Source: Helicobacter macacae MIT 99-5501 (GTDB taxonomy: Bacteria > Campylobacterota > Campylobacteria > Campylobacterales > Helicobacteraceae). Taken from it: a stretch of 64,000 nt of DNA. This document shows, in pieces, positions 16,387 through 24,902 of this stretch (its first letter is position 1; each line of letters opens with the position of its first letter). The stretch spans positions 906,604 to 970,603 of the forward strand of contig NZ_KI669454.1 of assembly GCF_000507845.1 (NCBI RefSeq). Direction: 5' to 3'. Position numbers and translations under genes: made by a program. The notes under the pieces were generated by a model that was not told where the DNA came from, did not search any database, and saw only the letters and a program-made list of their open reading frames with translations.

Positions 16387-17358
16387 TTATTTTTGCTTCG
16401 TGGAATTTAGCGTAAACAGATTTTGCGTTTTTGTAAAGTCGCGTGTGATGATGAAGTATAGCACGCTAAGCGCACTATGCAGCACCAAGTCATCAAGCCT
16501 TTTTTGCTGCTCCTCACTAAAATCCCCAAGCACATAAGAGATGACTTGATGATTTTTTAGCGATTTGTCTATTTGCGTGCTTTGCGCGTGTGATTTATCG
16601 CAAGATTGTGTAGATAGTGATTGTTCACTAGAGCTTATCGCCACTTCTTTTTCTCGCCCTATGCCAAACCTTACTCGCATATACTTGCTATGCACTTCAT
16701 TATCGATAGATTTTAGTCCATTGTGCCCGCCACTACTTCCGCCTACTTTGTAGCGAATAGAGCCAAAATCTATGTCTAGCTCATCGTGCAGGACGATAAA
16801 ATCTTTGATTTTATAAAATCTTAGCGCGTTTTTTAGCGGCTCGCCAGATAGATTCATAAAAGATTGTGGCTTTAGCAAATGAATATTTGTGTTTGTCATA
16901 AAAGGGTGTTTTAGCGTAGCGATTTGGGCTTGAAATTTTGTTGCACTCTCCCACTCTAGCCTCAAAATCTGCGCGATTTTATCGACAATCATAAAGCCGA
17001 CATTGTGGCGATTATTGGTGTATTTGGGGGTTGGGTTGCCAAGCCCTACGATTATGAGGGGATTTTGTAGATTTTGGGTAAGATGCTCGCTATCATCTTG
17101 GCGAGATTCTTTTAGCAGGGCAAAAAAATCATTATAAAAACTTGGGGAATCTATGGGGTTTGCTGTGTTTATAAGCGGTATCGTGGCGTCTTTGGGAGGA
17201 TTTATAGTGCTTGTAGAATCTGTTGATTTTGTGTTTGATTTTGTGCCTTGCGAGGTATTTTTGGAGGTTTTTGAAGTGTTTGCTTGAAGTGGAGATGAGC
17301 AAAGAGAAGCTACTTTTTTTAGTAGCATTTCTCTTTGACTCATTTTTATGGATTGCAA
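16387..17358 (-). CDS. pth: Peptidyl-tRNA hydrolase with a long N-terminal extension
   Basis: Pth releases peptides from prematurely dissociated peptidyl-tRNA. The fold begins at residue ~101 with LIIVGLGNPTPKYTNNRHNV, where H118 is the catalytic histidine, and continues with KPQSFMNLSGEPL, VLHDELDIDFGSIRYK and GGSSGGHNGLKSI. The enzyme is normally ~190 residues; this frame has 323. Residues 1-100 are Ser/Thr/Asn/Lys-rich, and a second insert (about ISSSEQSLSTQSCDKSHAQ) sits before the last helix. TTG 17358 or ATG 17343 could start; neither has a good Shine-Dalgarno, and no start exists close to the domain. It follows rplY by 13 bp. Confidence 0.9.
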   Translation of the reverse strand: MQSIKMSQREMLLKKVASLCSSPLQANTSKTSKNTSQGTKSNTKSTDSTSTINPPKDATIPLINTANPIDSPSFYNDFFALLKESRQDDSEHLTQNLQNPLIIVGLGNPTPKYTNNRHNVGFMIVDKIAQILRLEWESATKFQAQIATLKHPFMTNTNIHLLKPQSFMNLSGEPLKNALRFYKIKDFIVLHDELDIDFGSIRYKVGGSSGGHNGLKSIDNEVHSKYMRVRFGIGREKEVAISSSEQSLSTQSCDKSHAQSTQIDKSLKNHQVISYVLGDFSEEQQKRLDDLVLHSALSVLYFIITRDFTKTQNLFTLNSTKQK

Positions 17359-17371
17359 CTATTTATAGAGC

Positions 17372-17908
17372 TTATTTTGCTTTGACTACGCTTACTACGG
17401 CATTGGCAGGATTTTCGGTAATCTGCACACCTTCATTTTGTGGCAAATCCCGCACCAAAATGCTATGCCCCACATCAAGCGCAGATACATCTAGCTCATA
17501 AGCATTTGGTAGATTTTCTGCTTTAGCTTTGACGCTTATGCGTTTTTTTGCTAGCAAAAGCACGCCTTTGTTTTTTAGCCCCACAGGCGTGCCTTTGGTT
17601 TTCACAGGGATTTTGTATTTTGCTAGCACGCCTTTTTGGGCTATCATCAAGTCGATATGCAAAATCGTCCCATACACAGGGTCTTTTTGATACTCTTGGA
17701 TAACCACATCTAGCGTTTTGCCCCCGACTTTGACGGGAAAAACAAGCGTGGTTTTTGATTTAATGGTTCTAATAAAGTCATTTATCTTAAAGGCGCAATG
17801 GATATTTTCCACGCCTTTTGCATAGATATTGGCAATTAGATAACCATCATTCCTTAGGGCTTTTGCATTCGCCTTTGAAATACTCTCTCTAATCTTTCCT
17901 TCTAGCAT
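17372..17908 (-). CDS. rplY: 50S ribosomal protein L25/general stress protein Ctc
   Basis: L25 binds 5S rRNA in the large subunit. The 178-residue protein is the two-domain Ctc (TL5) type: an N-terminal 5S-binding domain ([29 protein letters not shown]) and a C-terminal beta domain ([38 protein letters not shown]). AAAGGA lies before ATG 17908. It heads the rplY-pth-lptG group on the minus strand, a conserved Helicobacter order. Confidence 0.95.
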   Translation of the reverse strand: MLEGKIRESISKANAKALRNDGYLIANIYAKGVENIHCAFKINDFIRTIKSKTTLVFPVKVGGKTLDVVIQEYQKDPVYGTILHIDLMIAQKGVLAKYKIPVKTKGTPVGLKNKGVLLLAKKRISVKAKAENLPNAYELDVSALDVGHSILVRDLPQNEGVQITENPANAVVSVVKAK

Positions 17909-18231
17909 AAGCTATCCTTTCGCGTAAAATAAAAGCGCAGATTTTAGCAATGTTTTGCTTTAAAAAACATAAACTTTTTGCCAAAACCTAGCAAATTCTG
18001 CGTTTTATTGCATTTTGCGCTTGTTATTCACTTGTTATTCATTCGCTATTTGGGATTTGACATTGCTGCCAAAATCTACACAAAACAAATCTAGCAAAAT
18101 CTGCCAAAATCCAAAAATGCGACAAAAAGTAACGCTCCCACAAAAATTTCCACAAAAATTACCCACTTTAAAAATCAAATTTACACATTGTGTGTATAAT
18201 GCAAGTTTATCTCAAAATGTAAGGAGTGCCT
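17909..18231. other. Divergent promoter region of rplY and the DUF1104 gene
   Basis: A 323-bp divergent gap. On the plus strand a TATAAT at 18195-18200 lies 32 bp before the DUF1104 gene start, and AAGGAG follows at 18221. The rest is A/T-rich with repeated CAAAATCT-like words and no gene. Confidence 0.55.
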
Positions 18232-18654
18232 ATGAGAATGGCAAAACTTGTGATGACAGGCTTAGTAAGCGTGTCTTTGGCGTCTGTTGGCTATGCGGCT
18301 GATTATAGCAAAAATAGTGATGATGAGCTTATCAAGCTCAATAATGGCAAGCTAAAAGCAGCTGATGCAGCAGATTTGAAGCTAGAGGTTATCAAGCGAG
18401 CGAACAAGCTTGAGGGCGAAGCAAAAAAGGCTTTCTTAGACAAGGTAAAAGCCGCTTATGACAAAGCGACTGAAAACTTCAAAGTCAAAGATTTTCGTGC
18501 TTATGAAGAGTCCGTAAGGAAAGAGTTCAAAGCAAAGATTGACGCGCTAAGCGAAGAAGCAAAAAAAGAGTTTGGTATCACAGGCGGTGGTTGTCCTCAT
18601 CACGGTGGTGGCGAGCACAAGCCTGAAGAAAAAGCTGGCGAGCACAAGCACTAG
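18232..18654 (+). CDS. DUF1104-like small periplasmic protein with a His-rich tail
   Basis: A 140-residue protein with a clear signal peptide (MRMAKLVMTGLVSVSLASVG, cut near YAA-DYS). The mature part is a charged helical bundle (SDDELIKLNNGKLKAADAAD, KLEVIKRANKLEGEAKKAFL) like the DUF1104 proteins found mainly in Helicobacter. Residues ~118-140 are different: Gly-Gly-Gly-Cys-Pro-His-His followed by several more His, Lys and Glu, a likely metal-binding tail. I start at ATG 18232, six bases after AAGGAG; an in-frame GTG lies two codons earlier. Function unknown; periplasmic metal binding or storage is an inference. Confidence 0.75.
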   Translation: MRMAKLVMTGLVSVSLASVGYAADYSKNSDDELIKLNNGKLKAADAADLKLEVIKRANKLEGEAKKAFLDKVKAAYDKATENFKVKDFRAYEESVRKEFKAKIDALSEEAKKEFGITGGGCPHHGGGEHKPEEKAGEHKH

Positions 18655-18660
18655 GCTTTT

Positions 18661-18680
18661 GGTGGCTTCATTTAGCCACC
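18661..18680 (+). terminator. Hairpin after the DUF1104 gene
   Basis: GGTGGCT, loop TCATTT, AGCCACC: a perfect 7-bp GC-rich stem directly after the stop codon, followed by CTTTATC. The T-run is poor, so terminator strength is uncertain. Confidence 0.6.
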
Positions 18681-18947
18681 CTTTATCAAGCCTTTTGTAT
18701 CAAACCTTTGTCAAATCCCCAAAATCGCGTTTTAGAAAGATTTTACTAAAGATTTTGTTTTAGTTTTTCAGTGAAATCGTTAGTATAAATCATCTAAAGT
18801 GCAAAATCATTTTGGGGATTTTTTATTTTTCTTAAATCTTTACCCCTCATAATAAAATCCAAAATCTTCCCAAACTATCTGCTATATACTTTCTCCACAA
18901 AAAAATCTGCTTCTAAGATACCTAAACACCAAACTTATTTTTTACTC

Positions 18948-18995
18948 AAAAAAAAAAAGAAATTTTTGAAAAATTTTGCCGTTTTTTTTTTTTTT
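18948..18995 (+). repeat. A11 and T14 tracts upstream of the autotransporter
   Basis: A run of 11 A (18948-18958) and a run of 14 T (18982-18995) lie 175 and 128 bp before the autotransporter start. They are partly self-complementary and could pair. Promoter-region homopolymers tune surface-gene expression in Helicobacter; the exact promoter here is not clear. The remaining gap (18681-19122) holds no gene. Confidence 0.7.
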
Positions 18996-19122
18996 GTTTT
19001 TTAAGCCCTGCTTAATATATTTTTGTTTATTATTTGTTTGCTTTTTTGCAAGTTTATGCTAAGAAAGTCTATAAAACAGCTAGATTACACAGCTACAAGC
19101 TACTATTATCAAAGGAGTCAAA

Positions 19123-22100
19123 ATGAAGCAGGGCATTAGGCGAGTTTCTATCATCAATAGCACGATAACCAAACGAGAGAGAGAGAGAGAGAGTAGTTCA
19201 CGACTAGATTGTCATACTGAGCAAGGCGAAGTATCTAAAAAACAAAATAGAGATATTTCGCTTGCGCTCAATATGACAACGAAAAATGGTTGGCACAACA
19301 ACGCAAACAACCCAAAATCCCCACGCAAACTAGCACTATCCCTTATCACAAGCGTAGCATTTACAGGAGTAGCCCTAGACATACTAGCCGCTGCTTGCTC
19401 AAGCACAGGGCAGGCAAACTATTGGACGATAAGCTGCTCGGGCAATATGAATGCAAGCGATTTATACAATCCTCCTGCTATCTCATCAGGCATAGTTACC
19501 ATAAATCTAAACAACCTCACCACAAATGGTGGAAGCAAACTTTTCGCGTTTCAGCGATATGGAGGTAGCTGGGCTACAAATGGCACAAGGGTGGTGAATT
19601 TTAACAATGTAAATTCTGCTAGCACGACTTTTAGCATAGGATTTAATGTAGGGAATTGGAATAGCGTATCTGTGAGTGCGTCTAGGATAGGCACACTAAC
19701 TGTGAGTGGCAACTCCACACACACCATAAGCGTAAGCAATGGCTCAAACATAGGCAATCTACAAGTAAATCAAAGCAACTCCAACACCACCATAAACGGC
19801 TCTAGCGTAACTAGTCTAAGTGGGAATTGGATAGGTATACTAAATGTAAGCAATGGCTCAAGTGTCGGCACTATCTCAAATGCTGGCATAGGCACACTAA
19901 ATGCCAACAACAGCACAATAAACACTATTGATAATACTTCCTCTCTAGGCACACTAAACCTAAATAGCAACTCAAGGCTGGGGAATCTAACAAATCGTGC
20001 CAACAAAACCATAAACACCATAACCCTAAATAGTAGCTCCATAAGCGGGACACTTCTAAATAATGGAACGATAAATACGCTCACTCTAAACACAAACTCT
20101 TCTATAAACACCATTTCAAATAATTCTAGCGTAGGCACACTCACGCTAAATGGTGGCTCTATCAATACTCTTACTCAAAACGGCACACTCACTACGCTAA
20201 ACCTAAGTAACAACGCAAGAATAGAAAATCTAACCAACCAAGCAACTAAAACTATCTCTACTTTGACTCTAGATAATAGCTCTATAAATGGCGTGCTAAC
20301 AAATGCTGGCACGATAGGGACTCTATCTCTAAGCAATTCTTCAAGGGTAGGTAGCATAAATAGCTCTGGGAATATCACAAGCCTAACTATCAGGGGCGAT
20401 GGCTCTTATGTGGGTAGCATATCAGGTGGAGGCACTATCGGCACGCTCTCTATCGGCAATCGCTGGGTGTTTCAGCCAAATCTAGGAAGCAACGACATAG
20501 ACGCAGCAGTAAATACACTTCTACTATACAGTGCAAGTATCGAGATAGACTCTGAAGGTGGTGCAGGCAAAGGGTGGAATGACCTTACAAAAGCTAATCC
20601 AAAAGAGCATATAAAATTTAAAAGCATAACAACTGCTGGTATAGGCAACTACTCCATATATGTAGGTATCGGGCAGAATGCACCTACACCAAAAAGTGAT
20701 GAAGACTACTATGAGACAAAAAATCTTGTGGTAAGTGGCACTACTAACGCTACGGATTTAAGATTTAAGCACATAAGCCCACAGCCCGGTGTCAAACTTA
20801 TCCCCCTAGATGCTACCAATAATTCACTAGAGGGGGCAAATGAATATATCCAAGCAGAAGCGACTAAATTTCGCCTAGAAGCAGATGTCGCTACAAGCTA
20901 TGGTGCGAGTATGTATCGCGCACTTGCCCTAAGCTATATGCGCAGAAACGCGATGACGCAAAATATCCTAGATACGATGACGACAAAGACATTTCATAGT
21001 GATAAATACTATACCCACGAGGTAGAGTTGCGCCTTTTGCAATACGATATGGCAAGGCTAACAAATCGTAGCACGAAGTTTTCAAAACTTCAGCGCAAAA
21101 ACACTTCCAATCTCGATAAAGTGCGTCAAAAAATCGCTAAGGTAACCTTAGAGCAAAGCAAAGGGCAGGATTTGGACAAAGGCTATAATAATTTTGAGCT
21201 TATCGACCAACTAGATGCAATCTTTATCCCTTACAGCGGACGCAAAGATTGGAGGCTTTTTGCACTACCTTATGGGGCAAATAGTATCGTAGGACTTGGT
21301 GCTTCATCTGCTCTAGAGTGGGCTGGGGGTGCGATTTTTGGGATTCAGCGAAATCTGCGAAAGGGTGGGGGAATCTTTGGTGGCTATGTGGGCTATGAGT
21401 TTGTAAATACTGACACGCAACTTGTAGGAGCACCCACACGCGTGCAGACAAACTCACTTCAAGCAGGACTAAACTATTTTAAAACCTTTGCTTTCACTTC
21501 AAAAGTATGGGAGGGATTTATCAAGGCTAGCATTCGCGGTGGGGTGGATTTGCCACGATTTACATTCCAAGCAAGCGGGCAAGACAACACCATACAATCA
21601 AATACCAAAGCCTCATCTATCCCGCTTCTATGGAGCGCAGGAGCAGAGGTGCACGGCGGGATTACCTTTTATCAGTTTAAGCGCAATAGCTATGTAGCAC
21701 CAGAGATTGGCATAAGCTATGATATTTTATCCACGCTTGATATGAAGTTTTTGAAGCCATTTGGTGCGAGTGAATTTTATGATAGGATTTATTGGCATTT
21801 GCCACAAGTGGGTTTAAGCCTGCGCTATTATAAAATATTTGGCAATACATTTCGTCTAAATACCAAAATAGGCATAAAGTATAATATCCTAAACAATCAA
21901 GAAGCCACTTTCACTATTGGGCAATTTAGCAACAAAGGCACTATCAGCCTCCCTGCAGTGTATGGAAATCTAAGCCTTGATTTTATCTGGATGGTGAGGA
22001 AAAATCACGAGCTAAGTTTGGGCTATGATGGACTTTTCTATGCAAATAAATTTGTCAAAGACAAGCAAAGTAAGGAATACAATCAGCAGTTTAATGGCGT

Positions 22101-22266
22101 AACTACGACACTCAACCTCAAATACGCGTATTGGTTTGGTGGCACTGACTATGTCAAAGACAAAGAGGGCAATGTCATCTCTACCAAATCAACAAAAAAA
22201 CCCAAAAAATCTAAGCCCAAGAAGCAAAAGAAATCTAATAAAAAAGTCTACTATATCGATGGGTAA
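19123..22266 (+). CDS. Large autotransporter (VacA-like outer-membrane family), phase-variable, ON in this sequence
   Basis: The product has 1047 residues. AAAGGAG at 19111 sets ATG 19123. Residues ~18-24 come from a GA repeat, ~30-52 from a palindromic repeat element, and the signal peptide follows at ~65-90 (LALSLITSVAFTGVALDILA). The passenger (~95-470) is built of short Asn/Ser/Thr/Leu-rich beta-helix rungs of the type GTLTLNGGSINTLTQNG. A linker leads to a C-terminal barrel (~735-1005) whose strands resemble Helicobacter vacuolating-toxin-like autotransporters. The barrel should end at YAYWF (F1005), yet 42 more residues follow, very rich in lysine. Expected fate: passenger on the cell surface, probably adhesion or colonisation. 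Confidence 0.88.
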   Translation: MKQGIRRVSIINSTITKRERERESSSRLDCHTEQGEVSKKQNRDISLALNMTTKNGWHNNANNPKSPRKLALSLITSVAFTGVALDILAAACSSTGQANYWTISCSGNMNASDLYNPPAISSGIVTINLNNLTTNGGSKLFAFQRYGGSWATNGTRVVNFNNVNSASTTFSIGFNVGNWNSVSVSASRIGTLTVSGNSTHTISVSNGSNIGNLQVNQSNSNTTINGSSVTSLSGNWIGILNVSNGSSVGTISNAGIGTLNANNSTINTIDNTSSLGTLNLNSNSRLGNLTNRANKTINTITLNSSSISGTLLNNGTINTLTLNTNSSINTISNNSSVGTLTLNGGSINTLTQNGTLTTLNLSNNARIENLTNQATKTISTLTLDNSSINGVLTNAGTIGTLSLSNSSRVGSINSSGNITSLTIRGDGSYVGSISGGGTIGTLSIGNRWVFQPNLGSNDIDAAVNTLLLYSASIEIDSEGGAGKGWNDLTKANPKEHIKFKSITTAGIGNYSIYVGIGQNAPTPKSDEDYYETKNLVVSGTTNATDLRFKHISPQPGVKLIPLDATNNSLEGANEYIQAEATKFRLEADVATSYGASMYRALALSYMRRNAMTQNILDTMTTKTFHSDKYYTHEVELRLLQYDMARLTNRSTKFSKLQRKNTSNLDKVRQKIAKVTLEQSKGQDLDKGYNNFELIDQLDAIFIPYSGRKDWRLFALPYGANSIVGLGASSALEWAGGAIFGIQRNLRKGGGIFGGYVGYEFVNTDTQLVGAPTRVQTNSLQAGLNYFKTFAFTSKVWEGFIKASIRGGVDLPRFTFQASGQDNTIQSNTKASSIPLLWSAGAEVHGGITFYQFKRNSYVAPEIGISYDILSTLDMKFLKPFGASEFYDRIYWHLPQVGLSLRYYKIFGNTFRLNTKIGIKYNILNNQEATFTIGQFSNKGTISLPAVYGNLSLDFIWMVRKNHELSLGYDGLFYANKFVKDKQSKEYNQQFNGVTTTLNLKYAYWFGGTDYVKDKEGNVISTKSTKKPKKSKPKKQKKSNKKVYYIDG
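19175..19192 (+). repeat. (GA)9 dinucleotide repeat inside the autotransporter start region
   Basis: Nine GA units lie 52 bp after the ATG and before the signal peptide. With nine units the frame is open. One unit fewer gives TAG immediately after the tract; one unit more gives TAG five codons on. Slippage therefore switches the gene cleanly ON or OFF. Confidence 0.9.
19210..19278. repeat. Palindromic repeat element inserted in frame in the autotransporter
   Basis: Left arm 19210-19235 (TGTCATACTGAGCAAGGCGA and on) and right arm 19252-19278 (ending CTCAATATGACA) form an imperfect inverted repeat of about 26 bp around a 16-bp A-rich loop. The arm sequence is of the dispersed GTCAT-CTGAGC-GCGAAG type. 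It contributes residues ~30-52 of the protein, between the GA tract and the signal peptide. Confidence 0.75.
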
Positions 22267-23145
22267 TATATTGATGAGTAAGTGGGCTTGTAAAATGGCA
22301 TAAGGACTTTTTGGTAGGCAACATCACAAATCCCCTATCCCCTAGCACGAGTGGTGGCAACACAATCAGTCCCCCCTCCCTTAGCACGAGGGGGCTATGG
22401 GGTGGGTTCTTTCCCGTCATTGCGAGCGAGCAAAGCGAGCGTGGCAAAACAAGCGAAGCGAAGTTTCTTTAGAAAATAAGCGAAGCCGAGTTTTTTTTAG
22501 TAATCCAAAATCAAACACGATTGACGCAGAAAATGGATTGCCGAGACTTGACTTTGTCAAGTCTCGCAATGACGGCGTTGTAGATTGCCACGCAAGTCTT
22601 GCGACTTGCTCGCAATGACGGCGTGGTGGAGTTTCTTTGGTAATGACGAATTTTTCCGAGTTTTGCTAAGCCAAAAAAACCCACCCCCTAACCCCCTCCG
22701 CAAGGGAGGGGGAACTCGCAAAATTACCACTTGCAAAGGGAGGGGGAATATTTGGGGCTTCGCCCTTAAATATGACAAATAGACATACTTCGACATAATA
22801 AAAACAGCTGAAATGCTTTCTTTCTCGCTTGGCAAATCGCCAAAAAACCCGAGTAACGCGAAGTAGCAGTGCGAGCGCGGGTTTTTGGCGAGCATTTGCC
22901 CTTTTGCGAAGCGCAAGGCTTAGTCCTAGCGCGAAGTAAAATACGCAAGGCACTCCCCCAAGCCAAACAAGAAACAGCGGAAGCGTTTTCTTTTTTGGGC
23001 GGCGGCGGGGGGGAGCTTAGGAGTGGTTGCCTTTTTTCTTTTTGCGATTTTTTAGAGATATTTCACTTTTTTGCAAAATCTCAATATGATAAATAAACTT
23101 AAAAAACAACAAAAATAGCTTAAACTATTTTTGCCACACTGCTTT
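22267..23145. repeat. Non-coding island of dispersed palindromic repeats
   Basis: About 880 bp without a credible gene. Contents: inverted repeats of 19 bp at 22390-22408 and 22678-22696 (17/19 match, GGGGTGGGTT outer part); CGTCATTGCGAG at 22415-22426 with inverted copies at 22563-22574 and 22609-22620; a perfect 10-bp hairpin GAGACTTGAC/GTCAAGTCTC at 22543-22565; a CCCCCTCC-GCAA-GGGAGGGG hairpin at 22692-22712; a large inverted repeat with arms 22831-22851 and 22878-22900; and a direct repeat AAACAGC..GAA..G at about 22802 and 22971. Short frames here are by-products of the repeats. Confidence 0.8.
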
Positions 23146-23847
23146 TTACATTTTTTTGCGCAGGTGTGATTCTAGTGCGCCAAATATGATTGAGAGTGGC
23201 AAAAGCACCACCAGATACGCACCTATCAGCAAGCACAACGCCTCATAAGTCTTGCCATAAATATCAATCATATCCTTTGCATTATACAGCACATCAGCAA
23301 GGGCTAAAATCCCAACCACCGAAGTTTCTTTGATGAGAAAAATCACATTTGCACTCAAAGCGGGCATAGCTATCACAAGTGCCTGTGGTAGCAATATATA
23401 GCGGACAATCTGCGCTCGGCTAAGTCCTAGAGAGAGGCTAGAGTGGATTTGGGAAGTGCTGATACTTGTAAGCCCAGCGCGAAACGCCTCGCACATATAT
23501 CCACCACCCAAAAACGCAAGCCCAATCACCGCACAGCTAAACGCTTCTAGCTTTATGCCCACCTTTGGCAAGGCAAAGTAGAGGAAAAATAGTTGAATCA
23601 GCAGTGGCGTATTTCGCGCTATTTCGACATAGATTTTGATAAAAATCTCCAAACATTTTAGTAGATATGAAGTTTTGGACTTTTGTGTGTTTAGTGCTTT
23701 TTCTCTCTGTGCTTCGCTTAAGCCTATCGCACAAAATAGCCCGATAATGAGTGAGAGCAAAATCCCCAACGCAGATATTTCTAGCGTGAGGATAAGCCCC
23801 TTTTGGACTAGGCTTATGTGTGAAATCATAAAGTCAAAATCTAGCAT
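23146..23847 (-). CDS. Polar amino-acid ABC transporter permease (HisM/GlnP type)
   Basis: The product has 233 residues with about five membrane helices. The N-terminal KGLILTLEISALGILLSLIIG start, VEIARNTPLLIQLFFLYFALP and the EAA-loop region (ISTSQIHSSLSLGLSRAQI...LLPQAL) define the His/Glu/Gln permease family. It would pair with an ATPase and a periplasmic binding protein, but neither is adjacent: cmoA lies upstream and a repeat island downstream. AAGGA precedes ATG 23847. Substrate unknown; a glutamine or cystine type system is plausible. Confidence 0.88.
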   Translation of the reverse strand: MLDFDFMISHISLVQKGLILTLEISALGILLSLIIGLFCAIGLSEAQREKALNTQKSKTSYLLKCLEIFIKIYVEIARNTPLLIQLFFLYFALPKVGIKLEAFSCAVIGLAFLGGGYMCEAFRAGLTSISTSQIHSSLSLGLSRAQIVRYILLPQALVIAMPALSANVIFLIKETSVVGILALADVLYNAKDMIDIYGKTYEALCLLIGAYLVVLLPLSIIFGALESHLRKKM

Positions 23848-23915
23848 TCTACTTTGTCCTTAATACTTGCATTTTAAGCTATTGTGCCAAAAGCTATTGT
23901 GTCAAAAAACTTTGC

Positions 23916-24773
23916 CTAAACTTTTTGCGCGATAATCGTGCCAAAATTTACCCACTTAAATAGCACTTCAATATCATTTATGTAAAATCCAGCTTCGCAC
24001 AAAAGCGCGATATTTTCTTGCAAACTATAAGGCACAAGCACATTTTCTAGTGCTTCGCGTTTCGCGCTTATTTCGGTTTTTGTATAGCCATTTTTTGCTT
24101 TGTAGCGATGATAATGCTCTATCATTTGCGCATCAAGCATTGCATTTGGGCTTGTCATTTTTTCACTTAGTATCAAAACCCCGCCAGATTCTAGCGCGTC
24201 ATAGATTTTCTTAAGAAAAGCCACTCTTTTAAGCGGGCGGATAAATTGCAAAGTATAGTTTGCGATAAAGCAACGCGCTTTTTTATACTCCACCTCATTG
24301 CAATCAGCACACACAAAGCAAATATCCGCCCCATAAGCCTTAGCCTTTAGTGTTGCATTTTCTATCATCGCGCTAGAGTTATCGATACCGATTAGCTTAG
24401 CCTTTACCCCGCTTGCTTTTAGCCTGCTTTCTAGCTCTAAGAGCGTGTTTCCCGTAGAGCAGCCTATATCATAGATTCTAGCGTTTGTTTGATTTTTGGC
24501 TTGCAAGTGCTTTTGCGATAGTTTTTGTGAAGTGTTTTTAAGCGGTTTTTGCGCTAGATTTTTCGTGGTATATTGTGTAATGTGCTGCGTGATAAAATCC
24601 ACACAAAGCGCAAGATTGTCTTTGTAGTAGGGAATCGAGCGCTCAAGCATATCATCAAACACGCTTGCCACCCTCTCATCAAAGCAAAATTTTGCTTTTT
24701 TGCTTATCTTTTTGTGGCTAAAGAGATTGTCTTTTTTTTGTGTGATTTTGGTGCGTGAAGTATTTTTTAGCAT
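23916..24773 (-). CDS. cmoA: Carboxy-S-adenosyl-L-methionine synthase CmoA
   Basis: CmoA converts SAM and prephenate to carboxy-SAM for the cmo5U34 wobble modification of tRNA. The 285-residue frame shows FDERVASVFDDMLERSIPYY at the domain start, the SAM loop IYDIGCSTGNTLLEL, GIDNSSAMI, and NYTLQFIRP, all typical. The family is ~245 residues; extra length comes from a Lys/Ser N-terminus and a Gln/Lys-rich insert (24481-24575) just before the SAM loop. I chose ATG 24773 (AAAGAG upstream); the frame stays open to 24869 but that would overlap the divergent tpiA promoter. cmoB is not in the window. Confidence 0.87.
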   Translation of the reverse strand: MLKNTSRTKITQKKDNLFSHKKISKKAKFCFDERVASVFDDMLERSIPYYKDNLALCVDFITQHITQYTTKNLAQKPLKNTSQKLSQKHLQAKNQTNARIYDIGCSTGNTLLELESRLKASGVKAKLIGIDNSSAMIENATLKAKAYGADICFVCADCNEVEYKKARCFIANYTLQFIRPLKRVAFLKKIYDALESGGVLILSEKMTSPNAMLDAQMIEHYHRYKAKNGYTKTEISAKREALENVLVPYSLQENIALLCEAGFYINDIEVLFKWVNFGTIIAQKV

Positions 24774-24834
24774 TTTTTCTCTTTGTGATTTTTGCGCTTT
24801 GGCTATTTTAAGGATTTTGGCATTATAGCGAGAT

Positions 24835-24866
24835 TTGACAATATTCAAAAAGTATTTAGGTATAAT
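24835..24866 (+). promoter_or_regulatory. Probable tpiA promoter
   Basis: TATAAT at 24861-24866, 36 bp before the tpiA start, with a TTGACA at 24835-24840. The 20-bp spacer is longer than ideal, so the -10 is the stronger part of the evidence. It lies in the divergent gap with cmoA. Confidence 0.55.
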
Positions 24867-24902
24867 CATCGTTTTGATACAAGCATTTTAGGAGTTATGC
24901 AG

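Noticed and set aside
19770..20165. 131-codon antisense frame inside the autotransporter passenger
   Set aside because: It mirrors the Asn/Ser/Thr repeat codons of the sense gene and has no start signal.
22557..22966. Several 60-120-codon frames in the repeat island
   Set aside because: They are translations of palindromic repeats (motifs like NPLRKGGG) that remain open by chance.
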